DNA of 42,023 nucleotides from Candidatus Gastranaerophilales bacterium (GCA_947589255.1 CANQAL010000004.1:1-42023); one strand, 5' to 3'; shown: positions 8,264 through 17,338, counted from the stretch's first letter. The notes: generated from the sequence alone by a model not told the origin. Numbers and translations are program-made.

Positions 8264-8273
8264 GAGGTTAAAT

Positions 8274-9323
8274 ATGTTTGAAAAAATCAAATCACTTTTT
8301 AGAAAAAAAGAAAATTTATCAAACAGATATGTAAGCTGTGAGTATATTCAACATGGTTTTAATGTTGATTATGAAGATATAAAAATGTGCTGTTTTAACT
8401 GTCATGAAGGCGGCGGACGGCAAATCTTAATTGATAATTATAAAGGTGAAATGATTAATTGGGACAAATTTTTTAAAGAAAAACGCAAAATGCGTGAACT
8501 CAATAAAAAAGGAATTATGCTTGAAAGGTGTAAGGGGTGTATATTTTTAAAAGAAAGAGAATGGGATGATGAAGACTATATAAATTATATGGTATTTAAT
8601 CATTGGACACAGTGTAACTGCAAATGCAGGTATTGTTTTACAAATGATCAATCCGATTTCTTTAATCAGAGAAAAAACTACAATATGTATCCCGTTATAA
8701 AAAAGCTGGCTGATATGGGTAAAATCAGAGGCGGAGGAGAAATAGGCTTTGGCGGAGGCGAACCCGCATTATTACCTGAGTTTGAACCTATGGTAAATAT
8801 GCTTTTAGATTGCGGATGTGATAATATCAGAGTGCATTCATCAGGTGTTAAATATTCTCAGGCTATTGAAAGAGGGGTTAGAGAGGGGAAACTTATTGTT
8901 GTTGTTTCCGTTGATTCGGGCACTCCTGAAACTTATCAAAATATAAAAAGAGTTAATCATTTTAATAAAGTATGGGAAAACCTTGCAAAATATGCTCAAG
9001 CTCAAACTTCAAACAAATACAAAGTTAAAACAAAATATATAATTTTCCCCGGTTATAATGATACAAAAGAAGAAATAGATAAATTTTTTGATTTAACTGT
9101 TAAATCGGGAATAAAAAGTGTTGTTTTGGATGTAGAATCAATGTGGTATGTTGCAAATAAACCTAATATTGATGATTTTTATTATGAATTATTGGATTAT
9201 GCCGAAAATAAAACAAAAGAATTTAATATGAAAGATGTTGAATTTTATGACAGGGCAACTCATATGAAATCTCACAGAGAAGAATATAAAAGAATAAGAG
9301 AAAATGCGCAGTCTGACTCTTAA
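8274..9323 (+). CDS. Radical SAM protein with an N-terminal cysteine cluster
   Basis: 349 aa. The radical SAM CxxxCxxC cluster is in TQCNCKCRYCF (about residues 117-125), followed by the SAM-binding GGGEP segment at about 163. Before the barrel there are extra cysteines (CCFNCH near 37 and RCKGC near 86). These could ligate an auxiliary Fe-S cluster, as in SPASM-type proteins but at the N-terminal end. The substrate is unknown. Its 3' end overlaps the MATE transporter by 20 bases, so the two are translated together. One reading is a modification enzyme plus exporter, but no precursor peptide or biosynthetic partner is visible nearby. ATG 8274 has AAGAGGTTAA just upstream. Confidence 0.82.
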   Translation: MFEKIKSLFRKKENLSNRYVSCEYIQHGFNVDYEDIKMCCFNCHEGGGRQILIDNYKGEMINWDKFFKEKRKMRELNKKGIMLERCKGCIFLKEREWDDEDYINYMVFNHWTQCNCKCRYCFTNDQSDFFNQRKNYNMYPVIKKLADMGKIRGGGEIGFGGGEPALLPEFEPMVNMLLDCGCDNIRVHSSGVKYSQAIERGVREGKLIVVVSVDSGTPETYQNIKRVNHFNKVWENLAKYAQAQTSNKYKVKTKYIIFPGYNDTKEEIDKFFDLTVKSGIKSVVLDVESMWYVANKPNIDDFYYELLDYAENKTKEFNMKDVEFYDRATHMKSHREEYKRIRENAQSDS

Positions 9324-10644
9324 TATTAGAGAGATTTTTAATCGGTATAAACATTATTATACCGAATTATTAATATTAGCATTCCCTATATTATTGGGAA
9401 ATATGGGGCATACTTTAATAGGTGCGACGGATATTTTAGTTGTTGCAAGGTATAATATTGATGCACTTGCCGCAATAACCATTGCTAACTCTATTTTCTT
9501 TACCATATTTATTTTCGGGCTCGGTATTCTGGTTTCGATATCGGTAATTCTTGCAAATTTTAGAGGAGAGAGAAAACCAACCAAAAGATATCTGTTTACG
9601 GGTATGGTTTTTTCATTGATTTTGGCATTTATATTTGCCGTTATTTCTTATTTTTCAAAATATTTAATTGATTTCGGCGGGTTTGAAAAACATCTTGTTC
9701 CTTATATAAAACAGTATATTTCAATAGTTTCTTTTTCAATTTTCGGAATGTATTTGTTTGAGGGGATTAAACAATTTTTGCAGGCGCATGAAATAGTAAA
9801 GTTCCCCAATTTACTTTTATTGTATTCCGTTGTATTAAATTTAATTTTTGATGTTATATTCGTATTCGGATTTGGCCCTATCCCATCTATGGGAGTTAAG
9901 GGTGCCGCTGTGGCAACAACTTTAGTTCGCTTGTTAATGGGACTTTTAATGCTATTATATGTTATTAAATTAATAAATTTTAAATCAAAAATTGATTTTA
10001 CATATATAAAACAAATGATAAAAATAGGTACTCCGATTGGAATAGCATTTTTACTTGAATTTTTGGCTTTTAATATAATTACAATTTTTGTCGGAAGAGA
10101 ATCAGGCTTGCTTGCTGCAACTCATAATATAATAACAACAATATCTTCGGCAACATTTATGCTGCCTTTATCAATAGCAACCGCACTTTCGGTTAAAATA
10201 GGATATTATTACGGGGCTTGCAATAAGTCAGAAATAAAAAATTATTCGATTGCGGGCATGATAATGGGTGTGGGTATTATGGCATTAGCAGGAATAATAT
10301 TGGCGCTTTTCCCTCGGCAGATAATAAGCTTATTTACAAATAATACAGAGGTAATAAAAATTGCACTGCCGATTATATCTATAGCTGCAATGTATCAGGT
10401 ATTTGACGGGTTTCAAGTGGTATCGGGCGGAATATTAAAAGGCTTTAAATTAACAAAAATTGTATCAAATTCCGTTTTAATAGGTTATTGGATGGCAGGT
10501 TTTCCCGTTGCTCTTGTTCTTGTCGGTAAATATCATATGTCTTTAAGAGGATATTGGTTTGCTCTTGCAGTTTCCTTGTGCGTAATGGGAATGGTTCAAG
10601 CCTCTGTTGCAAGATATAAATATAACAAAATTTGTCAAAAATAA
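9304..10644 (+). CDS. MATE family efflux transporter
   Basis: 446 aa integral membrane protein with about 12 hydrophobic segments in two similar halves, the MATE/MOP layout. The N-terminal half begins ELLILAFPILLGNMGHTLIGATDI and the second half starts near residue 240 with IGTPIGIAFLLEF. MATE proteins export drugs or metabolites by Na+ or H+ antiport across the cytoplasmic membrane. The ATG at 9304 lies inside the radical SAM gene, overlapping by 20 bases. The substrate cannot be deduced. It is the last gene of the run that began at serS, and an AT-rich hairpin follows. Confidence 0.87.
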   Translation: MRSLTLNIREIFNRYKHYYTELLILAFPILLGNMGHTLIGATDILVVARYNIDALAAITIANSIFFTIFIFGLGILVSISVILANFRGERKPTKRYLFTGMVFSLILAFIFAVISYFSKYLIDFGGFEKHLVPYIKQYISIVSFSIFGMYLFEGIKQFLQAHEIVKFPNLLLLYSVVLNLIFDVIFVFGFGPIPSMGVKGAAVATTLVRLLMGLLMLLYVIKLINFKSKIDFTYIKQMIKIGTPIGIAFLLEFLAFNIITIFVGRESGLLAATHNIITTISSATFMLPLSIATALSVKIGYYYGACNKSEIKNYSIAGMIMGVGIMALAGIILALFPRQIISLFTNNTEVIKIALPIISIAAMYQVFDGFQVVSGGILKGFKLTKIVSNSVLIGYWMAGFPVALVLVGKYHMSLRGYWFALAVSLCVMGMVQASVARYKYNKICQK

Positions 10645-10665
10645 TTACAATTTTGTAATTTTTGA
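10636..10665 (+). terminator. Weak AT-rich terminator-like hairpin after the MATE gene
   Basis: AATTACAA (10643-10650) pairs with TTGTAATT (10653-10660). The stem extends outward through CAAAAAT / TTTTTG with a bulge, and the 3' side is a T-run. There are no GC pairs in the core, so it would be inefficient. The right arm overlaps the candidate -35 of pyrH. Confidence 0.4.
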
Positions 10666-10692
10666 ACAAATATATGCAATTTAAGATATAAT
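10662..10692 (+). promoter_or_regulatory. Candidate pyrH operon promoter
   Basis: TTGAAC (10662-10667), a 19-base spacer, then a perfect TATAAT (10687-10692). The predicted start near 10699 gives a leader of about 30 bases to the pyrH ATG, which contains only a weak AGGG ribosome-binding site. The spacer is two bases longer than ideal. Confidence 0.5.
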
Positions 10693-10728
10693 AAACTTAT
10701 ATTTATCAGATTTACGAATAGGGTTTAT

Positions 10729-11454
10729 ATGGGAGAACAGTTAAAATATAAAAGAATTCTGCTTAAACTTAGCGGAGAAGCTTTACTTGGGAAGCAGGAA
10801 TTCGGAATAGATCAAAGTCCTTTGGAAATGATAGCAAACGAAGTAAAAGAAGCCTATGAAACAGGCGCTCAAATTGCAATTGTTGTAGGCGGAGGGAATA
10901 TTTTTAGAGGCGTTAAAAATTCCGCTAAATACGGAATGGATCAGGCAACGGGTGATTATATAGGAATGCTTGCCACTGTTATGAATGCTTTAGCACTTCA
11001 AAGTGCATTAAGGAAGATAAATGTTCCTTGCCGGGTTCAAAGCGCAATAGATATGAATAAAATAGCAGAACCGTATATAAGATTTAAAGCAATAAGACAT
11101 TTGGAAAAAGAAAGAGTAGTTATATTTGCGGCAGGGACAGGGAATCCTTTCTTTACAACAGATACCGCAGCAGCACTAAGAGCATCTGAAATAGGTGCTG
11201 AAGCTATGCTTATGGCTAAAAACGGTGTGGACGGAGTATACTCGGATGATCCGAGGACTAACCCCGGTGCTAAAAAATACAGCAATATAACTTACGATGA
11301 TATCATTGTAAAGGGTTTAAAAGTTATGGATACTGCTTCTTGCGCACTATGTAAACAAAATTCTATACCCATTGTGGTATTTGATTTTGCCGCAAAAGGC
11401 AGCATTATTAAAATATTAAAAGGCGAAAATATAGGAACATATGTAGGAGGTTAA
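10729..11454 (+). CDS. pyrH: UMP kinase
   Basis: 241 aa, hexameric amino-acid-kinase fold. Makes UDP from UMP in pyrimidine nucleotide synthesis. KLSGEALLG (about 14-22), [34 protein letters not shown] and [14 protein letters not shown] are all family hallmarks. It heads the classic pyrH-frr-cdsA block. frr starts one base after its stop. Confidence 0.97.
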   Translation: MGEQLKYKRILLKLSGEALLGKQEFGIDQSPLEMIANEVKEAYETGAQIAIVVGGGNIFRGVKNSAKYGMDQATGDYIGMLATVMNALALQSALRKINVPCRVQSAIDMNKIAEPYIRFKAIRHLEKERVVIFAAGTGNPFFTTDTAAALRASEIGAEAMLMAKNGVDGVYSDDPRTNPGAKKYSNITYDDIIVKGLKVMDTASCALCKQNSIPIVVFDFAAKGSIIKILKGENIGTYVGG

Positions 11455-11455
11455 T

Positions 11456-12016
11456 ATGACATTGGATTCAATGTTTTCTTCGGGAACAGAAAAAATGGAA
11501 AAAACAATAGCTCAAATGAAAAAGGAATTTGCATCTATCCGCACGGGCAGAGCAAATCCTATGATTTTAGATAAAGTTTTGGTTGAATATTACGGAGCTC
11601 CAACTCCGTTAAGACAATTATCACAGGTAAGTGTACAAGACGGTACTACTCTTGTTATAGCTCCTTATGATAAAACAATACTAAAAGATGTTGAAAAAGC
11701 GCTTGTTAAAGCAGATTTAGGAATTAATCCGAACTCTGACGGTATTGTTGTTCGTCTTATTTTTCCGCCTTTAACTACGGATAAAAGAAAAGAAATCTGC
11801 AAGGATGTTAAAAAAGTTTGTGAAGAGTCTAAAGTTGCAATCAGAAATATCAGAAGAGATTTGGCTGATGAACTTAAAAAACTTGAAAAATCTGAAAATC
11901 TTTCTGAAGATATGGTAAAAGATAATCAGGATAAAATTCAAAAATTAACCGATAAATATATTAAAATAGCTGATGATGTTTCTGCGGAAAAAGAAAAAGA
12001 GGTCTTAACCGTATAG
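11456..12016 (+). CDS. frr: Ribosome recycling factor
   Basis: 186 aa, the standard length. With EF-G it splits the post-termination ribosome. The family segments IRTGRANPMILDKVLVEYYG, VSVQDGTTLVIAPYD and the C-terminal long-helix region are all present. Spacing to pyrH is one base with the Shine-Dalgarno AGGAGG inside the pyrH tail. The TAG stop overlaps the cdsA GTG start by one base. The uppS gene often found between frr and cdsA is absent here. Confidence 0.97.
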   Translation: MTLDSMFSSGTEKMEKTIAQMKKEFASIRTGRANPMILDKVLVEYYGAPTPLRQLSQVSVQDGTTLVIAPYDKTILKDVEKALVKADLGINPNSDGIVVRLIFPPLTTDKRKEICKDVKKVCEESKVAIRNIRRDLADELKKLEKSENLSEDMVKDNQDKIQKLTDKYIKIADDVSAEKEKEVLTV

Positions 12017-12918
12017 TGGCTGTACTTAATAATTTATTAAAAAACAGATTAATTACGGGATTTATCGTAGCTTCCTTCGTCTTTGGATGTATTCTTGCGG
12101 GCGGAAAGTTTTTGCTTGCTCTATTGCTTATTTTTATAATTACTGCAAGCAAGGAATATACCGATATATTGAGGCATAAAGGTTTTTTGCCCTTTTTTAA
12201 AGTTATATTTATAACATCAGTAATTATGATACTTGTAACAGCCAGCGGGTATGATAAATTGATACCGCTTGTGCTTATAACAGGTACTATAGGGTCATTT
12301 CTGGCGGTTTTATTTCGGGGGCGGCAGCCCTACATTGCAAATGTCGCTACTACGATATTAGGATTTTTAATAGCTTGGATGCCATGCCATGTTTATACAA
12401 TAAGACATATCGGACCTGAAGTTTCTTTATTCGGGTTAAGATTTTCTCAGGGACTTTATTTCCTTTTAATGCTGTTTTTTGTTATTATGGTGACGGATAT
12501 TGCGGCATACTTTTTCGGGGTTAGATACGGAAAACATCAGCTTTCCCCTGTTATCAGCCCTAAAAAAACAGTGGAAGGCGCTGTTGCCGGGACTATATGT
12601 GCTATTTTTACAGGTCTTATTATCGGTAAACTCATCGGAATTACTCTTTATCACAGTTTTGTGTTAAGCATAATAATTACGATTATGGCACAGCTTGGCG
12701 ATTTATCCGAATCTCTTATAAAAAGAGATGCCGGGGTTAAAGATTCAGGCACGTCACTGCCCGGGCATGGCGGGTTTCTTGATAGAGCAGACAGCTACCT
12801 GTTTTCAGTCCCCGCAGCATACTATTATATTAAATATTTTATCCTGACGGGTGTAATATTCCCCATGCCAATGATTATTGAATTTATGAAGAAAGTGCTT
12901 GATGTTATCTGCAGTTAG
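12016..12918 (+). CDS. cdsA: Phosphatidate cytidylyltransferase (CDP-diglyceride synthase)
   Basis: 300 aa polytopic membrane protein with about 8 hydrophobic segments. Makes CDP-diacylglycerol from CTP and phosphatidate, the branch point of phospholipid synthesis. The full C-terminal signature is intact: SLIKRDAGVKDSGTSLPGHG followed by GFLDRADS, with both catalytic aspartates (KD and DRxD). The start is a GTG overlapping the frr stop as TAGTG. The 3' end overlaps rnc by 17 bases. A second, divergent CdsA lies at 30835-31662; this copy is the one expected to be functional. Confidence 0.95.
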   Translation: MAVLNNLLKNRLITGFIVASFVFGCILAGGKFLLALLLIFIITASKEYTDILRHKGFLPFFKVIFITSVIMILVTASGYDKLIPLVLITGTIGSFLAVLFRGRQPYIANVATTILGFLIAWMPCHVYTIRHIGPEVSLFGLRFSQGLYFLLMLFFVIMVTDIAAYFFGVRYGKHQLSPVISPKKTVEGAVAGTICAIFTGLIIGKLIGITLYHSFVLSIIITIMAQLGDLSESLIKRDAGVKDSGTSLPGHGGFLDRADSYLFSVPAAYYYIKYFILTGVIFPMPMIIEFMKKVLDVICS

Positions 12919-13630
12919 AAAAAGACAATTAAATAAATTTAAAAAGCTGTTAAATATTTCCGATTTGGATATAGAATTATTAAATACAGCCCTGACACAT
13001 TCATCTTATAATTATGAATCTGATAATGCCGATTTGCCCGACTATGAAAGGCTTGAATTTCTGGGCGATTCTGTTTTAAGAATTTGTGTAAGCGAATATT
13101 TATTTGATAAATATCCTGATTACAATGAAGGAAAACTTACGAAAATAAGAAGTACACTTGTAAGCGACAGATTTATATCAACTCTGGCAGATAAAATTAA
13201 CTTAAAAAATTACTTAAATATGGGTATTCATGAAGAAAAAGACGGCGGAAGAGAAAAAGAATCCATAAATGCCTGCGCATTTGAAGCTGTGTTAGGTGCT
13301 GTATATAAGACTGCAGGATTTGAAGAAGCTAAAAATTTTATATATAGAATGTATGCTGATACGGATACGAACTTTGATGAAATTATGCTGAATTTTAATA
13401 CAAAAGAACTTCTACAACAGTATACGCAAGGATTAAATAAAGATTTACCCGAATATAAAATTATAAATGAATCGGGAAAAGCTCATAATAAAACATTCGA
13501 GGTTAGTGTTATCTACCAAAATAAAGAACTCGGACGAGGAACGGCTAAAACAAAAAAGGATGCCGAAAAAAATGCTGCTTATAATGCATTAAAAAACTTA
13601 AAGGTATTAAAGGAGTGTAAAAATGGATAA
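12902..13630 (+). CDS. rnc: Ribonuclease III
   Basis: 242 aa. Double-strand-specific endonuclease for rRNA processing and mRNA turnover. The catalytic signature YERLEFLGDSVL (about 49-60) and the second acidic cluster ACAFEAVLGAVY are intact. A double-stranded RNA binding domain covers about 163-235 (TKELLQQYTQG to AAYNALKNL). The preferred start is ATG 12902; an adjacent TTG at 12899 would add one residue. It overlaps cdsA by 17 bases and rpe by 8, so it is tightly coupled. Confidence 0.95.
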   Translation: MLSAVRKRQLNKFKKLLNISDLDIELLNTALTHSSYNYESDNADLPDYERLEFLGDSVLRICVSEYLFDKYPDYNEGKLTKIRSTLVSDRFISTLADKINLKNYLNMGIHEEKDGGREKESINACAFEAVLGAVYKTAGFEEAKNFIYRMYADTDTNFDEIMLNFNTKELLQQYTQGLNKDLPEYKIINESGKAHNKTFEVSVIYQNKELGRGTAKTKKDAEKNAAYNALKNLKVLKECKNG

Positions 13631-14267
13631 TATAATAATTGCCCCCTCAATACTGTCAAGTGACTTTGCAAATCTTGAAAATGAAATAAAAAGACTTGAA
13701 CTAAACGGTGCCGATTGGGTGCATGTTGATGTTATGGACGGGCATTTTGTACCTAATCTTACAATCGGCGCTCCTGTTGTCAAAGCATTAAGAAAAGTAT
13801 GTAATATTCCTTTAGATGTTCATTTAATGATAGATAATCCCGATAAATATATAAAAGACTTTGCACTTGCAGGGTCTGATATTATTACATTTCACTATGA
13901 AGCGGTAAAAGAAAGAACTCCCGAGGTTATCAGTTTAATAAAGTCTTATAATATAAAGGCGGGAATATCAATAAAACCGAATACAAAGCCTGAAGAAATA
14001 AAAGATTATGTAAATATGGCAGATTTAATCCTTATTATGACGGTAGAACCCGGGTTTGGCGGACAAAAATTCATGACAGAGTGCAGTAAAAAGGCAATTG
14101 ACATTAAATCTTATTTAAAAAAAGATATAATTATTGAAGCGGATGGCGGAATAAACTCTGAAACCGCTAAAATTTGTAAAAATTACGGGATTAATGCACT
14201 TGTGGCGGGTAATTATATTTTTTCAAGCAATAATATAAAAGAGGCAATAAATTCTTTGAGGGTATAA
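13623..14267 (+). CDS. rpe: Ribulose-phosphate 3-epimerase
   Basis: 214 aa TIM barrel. Interconverts ribulose-5-P and xylulose-5-P in the pentose phosphate pathway. APSILSSDFANL, HVDVMDGHFVPN (metal His and catalytic Asp), DVHLMI, MTVEPGFGGQKF and EADGGI (second catalytic Asp) are all in place. The AAAGGAGTG ribosome-binding site lies in the rnc tail, and the start overlaps rnc by 8 bases. The stop overlaps nagA in a TAATG. Confidence 0.96.
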   Translation: MDNIIIAPSILSSDFANLENEIKRLELNGADWVHVDVMDGHFVPNLTIGAPVVKALRKVCNIPLDVHLMIDNPDKYIKDFALAGSDIITFHYEAVKERTPEVISLIKSYNIKAGISIKPNTKPEEIKDYVNMADLILIMTVEPGFGGQKFMTECSKKAIDIKSYLKKDIIIEADGGINSETAKICKNYGINALVAGNYIFSSNNIKEAINSLRV

Positions 14268-15196
14268 TGATAGAAACACAAGGACTTATAGAACAGCATA
14301 TACATGGAGCCTTCGGCTGTGATTTTATGAATTGCAGCGAAAAGGAACTCTTTGAAACTGCCGATTTATTAGCTCAAAATGGTGTCAGTGCTTTTTTCCC
14401 TACCGTAATGACTGATGACATTGAAAAGATAAAAGACAGGATATCATTAATTAAGTCAGCAAAGGCTCAGCAAAAAGAAAAAACCGCTAAAATTGCAGGA
14501 ATTCATTTGGAAGGACCTTTTATTAACCCCGAAAAATCGGGTATACATGAAAAAAAATATATTCTGCCTCTTCAAATTGACCTGTATAAAAAATTTGAGG
14601 ATGAAATAATTAAAATAATAACACTTGCCCCGGAACTTGATAAAAACAGAGAATTTATAAAATATTTAAAATCTAAAAATGTTAAAATTTCCCTCGGACA
14701 TTCGCTTGGCACAAGTTTAGAAGGGATAAATCAGGTAACTCACTTATATAATGCAATGGGCGCTTTCTCGCATAGAGGAAATTCAACCGTTGTAAGTGTT
14801 TTATATAATAACGATATTTATATTGAAATTATAGCGGACTCAATGCACGTAAGTGATGAAGTTTTAGATATTACATTCCGCTTAAAACCAAAAGATAAGA
14901 TAATTTTAATAAGTGATGCTTTGCCTCTGGCTCACTCTATAGAAAAAGAAGGATTATTCGCAGGGCAGAAAATATATAATAAGAATGGAAAACTTGTTAA
15001 TTCTGAGGGAGTTTTTGCCGGCAGTTCAAAGCTTTTGTGTGATATTGTTAAGAACTTAGCGGATAAAAAAATATTAGCATTCTCTCAGGCAGTTAAATAC
15101 GCATCAGACAACCCTTTAAATTATCACAACCTTAAAAATAATTTAAAAGTATATTGGAATGACGATTTTACAATAAATAAAACTGAATTTATTTAA
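14267..15196 (+). CDS. nagA: N-acetylglucosamine-6-phosphate deacetylase, short form
   Basis: 309 aa. Deacetylates GlcNAc-6-P to glucosamine-6-P in amino-sugar use or cell-wall recycling. The amidohydrolase barrel is present: GLIEQHIHG at the very N-terminus, HLEGPFIN (metal Glu), SLGHSLGTSL and THLYNAMG (metal His), and LISDALP (catalytic Asp). The protein is about 70 residues shorter than usual, because the N-terminal beta-sandwich strand region before the barrel is missing and the C-terminal return is short. The start is fixed by the TAATG overlap with rpe, and no in-frame alternative extends it. Activity without the small domain is uncertain. It converges on the HTH gene with a 4-base overlap. 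Confidence 0.83.
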   Translation: MIETQGLIEQHIHGAFGCDFMNCSEKELFETADLLAQNGVSAFFPTVMTDDIEKIKDRISLIKSAKAQQKEKTAKIAGIHLEGPFINPEKSGIHEKKYILPLQIDLYKKFEDEIIKIITLAPELDKNREFIKYLKSKNVKISLGHSLGTSLEGINQVTHLYNAMGAFSHRGNSTVVSVLYNNDIYIEIIADSMHVSDEVLDITFRLKPKDKIILISDALPLAHSIEKEGLFAGQKIYNKNGKLVNSEGVFAGSSKLLCDIVKNLADKKILAFSQAVKYASDNPLNYHNLKNNLKVYWNDDFTINKTEFI

Positions 15197-15714
15197 AAAG
15201 GATTATTTCCTGTTGAAGTTTTTGCATAAAATCCGAACGGAACTTTTTTAAATGAATTAATTTCTTTTTTAAGTTTATAGTTTTCTTTATTTAATTCATT
15301 AATTTTAAATCTCATAGTTTCATTTTCGGTTTTAACTCTGATAAGTTCCATAACAACATCGTCCATACCGTCAAGTTTTTCATCAAGAACGGAAGTTATT
15401 TTAGCAGTCATAGCTTTTTCAATGTTTTTAAGAGTATCAACAAGTTGAACGATAGAAGCATTTGAAATTGAATTAGTTCCTTTATAAACAATATTTTTTA
15501 CGGGAACAGGGATAGTCATTTTAGAAGAGACTTTGCTTAAAGTATCGGCATCATCTTTAGTAAAATATGTAAGACCTCTGTTATTTTTCTTAAGTTTAAT
15601 ATCAGCTATTTTACATAATTCTTGGATACCTGAATTATCAATACCAAGCATTTCTCTAATTTCTTTTGGTGTAATTTCTTTTTCTGTAATTGTATCAATT
15701 GCTGATGCTGTCAT
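15193..15714 (-). CDS. MerR/excisionase-like HTH protein with C-terminal coiled coil
   Basis: 173 aa. Residues 14-60 (ITPKEIREMLGIDNSGIQEL to YFTKDDADTL) resemble a MerR/helix-turn-helix-17 DNA-binding domain with its short wing. A linker of about 25 residues follows. Residues 85-155 form a predicted coiled coil (IVQLVDTLKNIEKAM to KENYKLKKEINSFKK), likely for dimerisation. No effector domain or cysteine sensor is present. A DNA-binding regulator or nucleoid/partition-type adaptor is plausible, but no target is shown. Monocistronic, with its own promoter (15758-15786) and the Shine-Dalgarno AAGGGGATT before ATG 15714. Divergent from the GDP-mannose gene. Confidence 0.78.
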   Translation of the reverse strand: MTASAIDTITEKEITPKEIREMLGIDNSGIQELCKIADIKLKKNNRGLTYFTKDDADTLSKVSSKMTIPVPVKNIVYKGTNSISNASIVQLVDTLKNIEKAMTAKITSVLDEKLDGMDDVVMELIRVKTENETMRFKINELNKENYKLKKEINSFKKVPFGFYAKTSTGNNPF

Positions 15715-15757
15715 AAAAACAATCCCCTTATAATAAGCATGTAATACTGCTAAGAAT

Positions 15758-15786
15758 ATTATATATTGTTTTAAAATATTTGTCTA
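15758..15786 (-). promoter_or_regulatory. Promoter of the HTH/coiled-coil gene
   Basis: On the minus strand TAGACA (15786-15781), a 17-base spacer, then a perfect TATAAT (15763-15758). The expected start is near 15751, giving a leader of about 37 bases. Confidence 0.65.
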
Positions 15787-15819
15787 AGAAAATTAAGTAT
15801 CTTTACATAACTTTTCATT

Positions 15820-15848
15820 TTGTTTAAGAAATAATAAGATGGTACTAT
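15820..15848 (+). promoter_or_regulatory. Promoter of the GDP-mannose gene
   Basis: TTGTTT (15820-15825), a 17-base spacer, then TACTAT (15843-15848). The expected start is near 15855, followed by an A/G-rich leader with AAGGAA before ATG 15878. It is back to back with the promoter at 15758-15786, about 34 bases between the -35 boxes, so one regulator could act on both. Confidence 0.6.
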
Positions 15849-15877
15849 AAAAAAGTAGGAAAAAAAGGAAAATAATA

Positions 15878-17275
15878 ATGAAGTTTATATTGCTGGCAGG
15901 CGGTTCAGGGGAGAGATTGTGGCCATTATCAAGAACTATGGCTCCAAAATCATTATTAAAAAAGGAAGATGGAAAATCAGCACTGCAAAATGCTTATGAA
16001 ATAGCATTAGCAATTACCCGTCCAAAAAATATAATAACAGTAACAAATATAGCGCAAGAAACGGATACAAGATTACAATTAAAAGAAATATCAAATGATA
16101 CGGTAATAATTTCGGAACCTATGATAAAAAATACGGCACCTGCGGTTGCTTCAGCTCTTACTTATTTAAAAAGAACGAAAAAAGATGAAATTATTGTTAT
16201 TATGCCTGTTGATTTTGTTACAGAAGATAAGAATGATTTTATTTTAACCCTGAAAAGTATTATTAATACAGCTAAAAAGGGTTACATAGGTATAATGGGA
16301 ACTAAACCTTTAGAGCCAGAGGTCGGTTTTGGATATGTTAAAGCTTCAAAAAATTTAAAATTCGGAAAAGAAGTGGAAAAATTCATTGAAAAGCCTGACT
16401 ATAACACTGCACAAGAATTTATTAACGATGAGAATTTTTATTGGAATTGCGGAATTTATGCCGCTAAAATTTCCGTTTTAAGTGAAGAATTTAATAAATA
16501 TGCAAAAAATATTATACAGTGCTGCACAGATGATATGTTTGATGAAAATTTAAAAATTAGCTATCTGAATTATGAAAAAATGCCTGATATATCTATAGAT
16601 TATGCACTCATGGAAAAGACGGATAAACTGGTTATGACTGAATTAAATACAAAATGGAATGACATAGGTTCTTGGCATTCAATATATAAAGAAAGCGAAA
16701 AAGATAAAAACGGCAATGTAATTACGGGAAATGTAGTAACAAATAAGGTGGAAAATTCTTTAATTTATTCATCTAAAGAGCTTGTTTGTGTATCGGATAT
16801 TGAAAATATAGCAGTAGTCGAAACAGAAGATGCAGTATTGGTATGTGATAAAAATCGGGCATCTGAAATTAATAAACTTGTTAAGGTGTTGAAAAAAGAT
16901 AATAAAGAGATAACTCAAACACATAAGACTGTATTCAGACCGTGGGGATATTATACAAGATTAAACTCCGGGGATGGCTGGTTATCAAAAATTATAACCG
17001 TTCTGCCATCTCATAAATTATCACTTCAATCTCATAATCATCGGTCAGAGCATTGGGTTATTTTAGAAGGTAATGCGCTTATTATTATGGAGGATGAATC
17101 ATATAATCTTACCAAAGGTCAAAGTATTGATATTCCCGTAAATAAAAAGCATTCGCTTCAAAATCCTTATAAGGAGGTATTAAAAATACTTGAAGTCCAA
17201 AAGGGCGATTATATATCAGAAGATGATATTATAAGATATGAAGATATGTACGGACGGGTAAATTCTATTGAATAA
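15878..17275 (+). CDS. manC: Mannose-1-phosphate guanylyltransferase / mannose-6-phosphate isomerase
   Basis: 465 aa bifunctional type. The N-terminal nucleotidyltransferase (about 1-340) has LAGGSGERLWPLSR and VGFGYVKAS, EKFIEKP, NCGIY and WNDIGSW. The C-terminal cupin (about 355-455) has RPWGYYTRL and the metal-binding QSHNHRSEHWVILEG typical of type II phosphomannose isomerase. Together they make GDP-mannose for surface polysaccharide. The usual PKQF/L segment after the pyrophosphorylase signature reads APKSLL. Expression is from its own promoter. The nearest glycan genes in the window (GT2 at 21958, FkbM at 24882) could use its product downstream, but they are not in one operon with it. 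Confidence 0.93.
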   Translation: MKFILLAGGSGERLWPLSRTMAPKSLLKKEDGKSALQNAYEIALAITRPKNIITVTNIAQETDTRLQLKEISNDTVIISEPMIKNTAPAVASALTYLKRTKKDEIIVIMPVDFVTEDKNDFILTLKSIINTAKKGYIGIMGTKPLEPEVGFGYVKASKNLKFGKEVEKFIEKPDYNTAQEFINDENFYWNCGIYAAKISVLSEEFNKYAKNIIQCCTDDMFDENLKISYLNYEKMPDISIDYALMEKTDKLVMTELNTKWNDIGSWHSIYKESEKDKNGNVITGNVVTNKVENSLIYSSKELVCVSDIENIAVVETEDAVLVCDKNRASEINKLVKVLKKDNKEITQTHKTVFRPWGYYTRLNSGDGWLSKIITVLPSHKLSLQSHNHRSEHWVILEGNALIIMEDESYNLTKGQSIDIPVNKKHSLQNPYKEVLKILEVQKGDYISEDDIIRYEDMYGRVNSIE

Positions 17276-17305
17276 AATCAGATTTCTAAACGAAAAAATT
17301 AATGA

Positions 17306-17311
17306 TATAAT
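17306..17311 (+). promoter_or_regulatory. Candidate -10 box of ftsH
   Basis: TATAAT 27 bases upstream of the ftsH ATG. The matching -35 position (17283-17288, TTTCTA) is poor. The leader carries GAAGGAAAG as ribosome-binding site. Confidence 0.4.
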
Positions 17312-17338
17312 AAATATATTATTTGAAGGAAAGAAAAT

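Noticed and set aside
8264-8273. Precursor peptide next to the radical SAM/MATE pair
   Set aside because: Only 10 bases separate it from the dapL-like gene and no other short frame with a ribosome-binding site was seen.
10643-10660. Perfect short palindrome as a regulator operator for pyrH
   Set aside because: Pure A-T sequence following a stop codon; read as a weak terminator instead.
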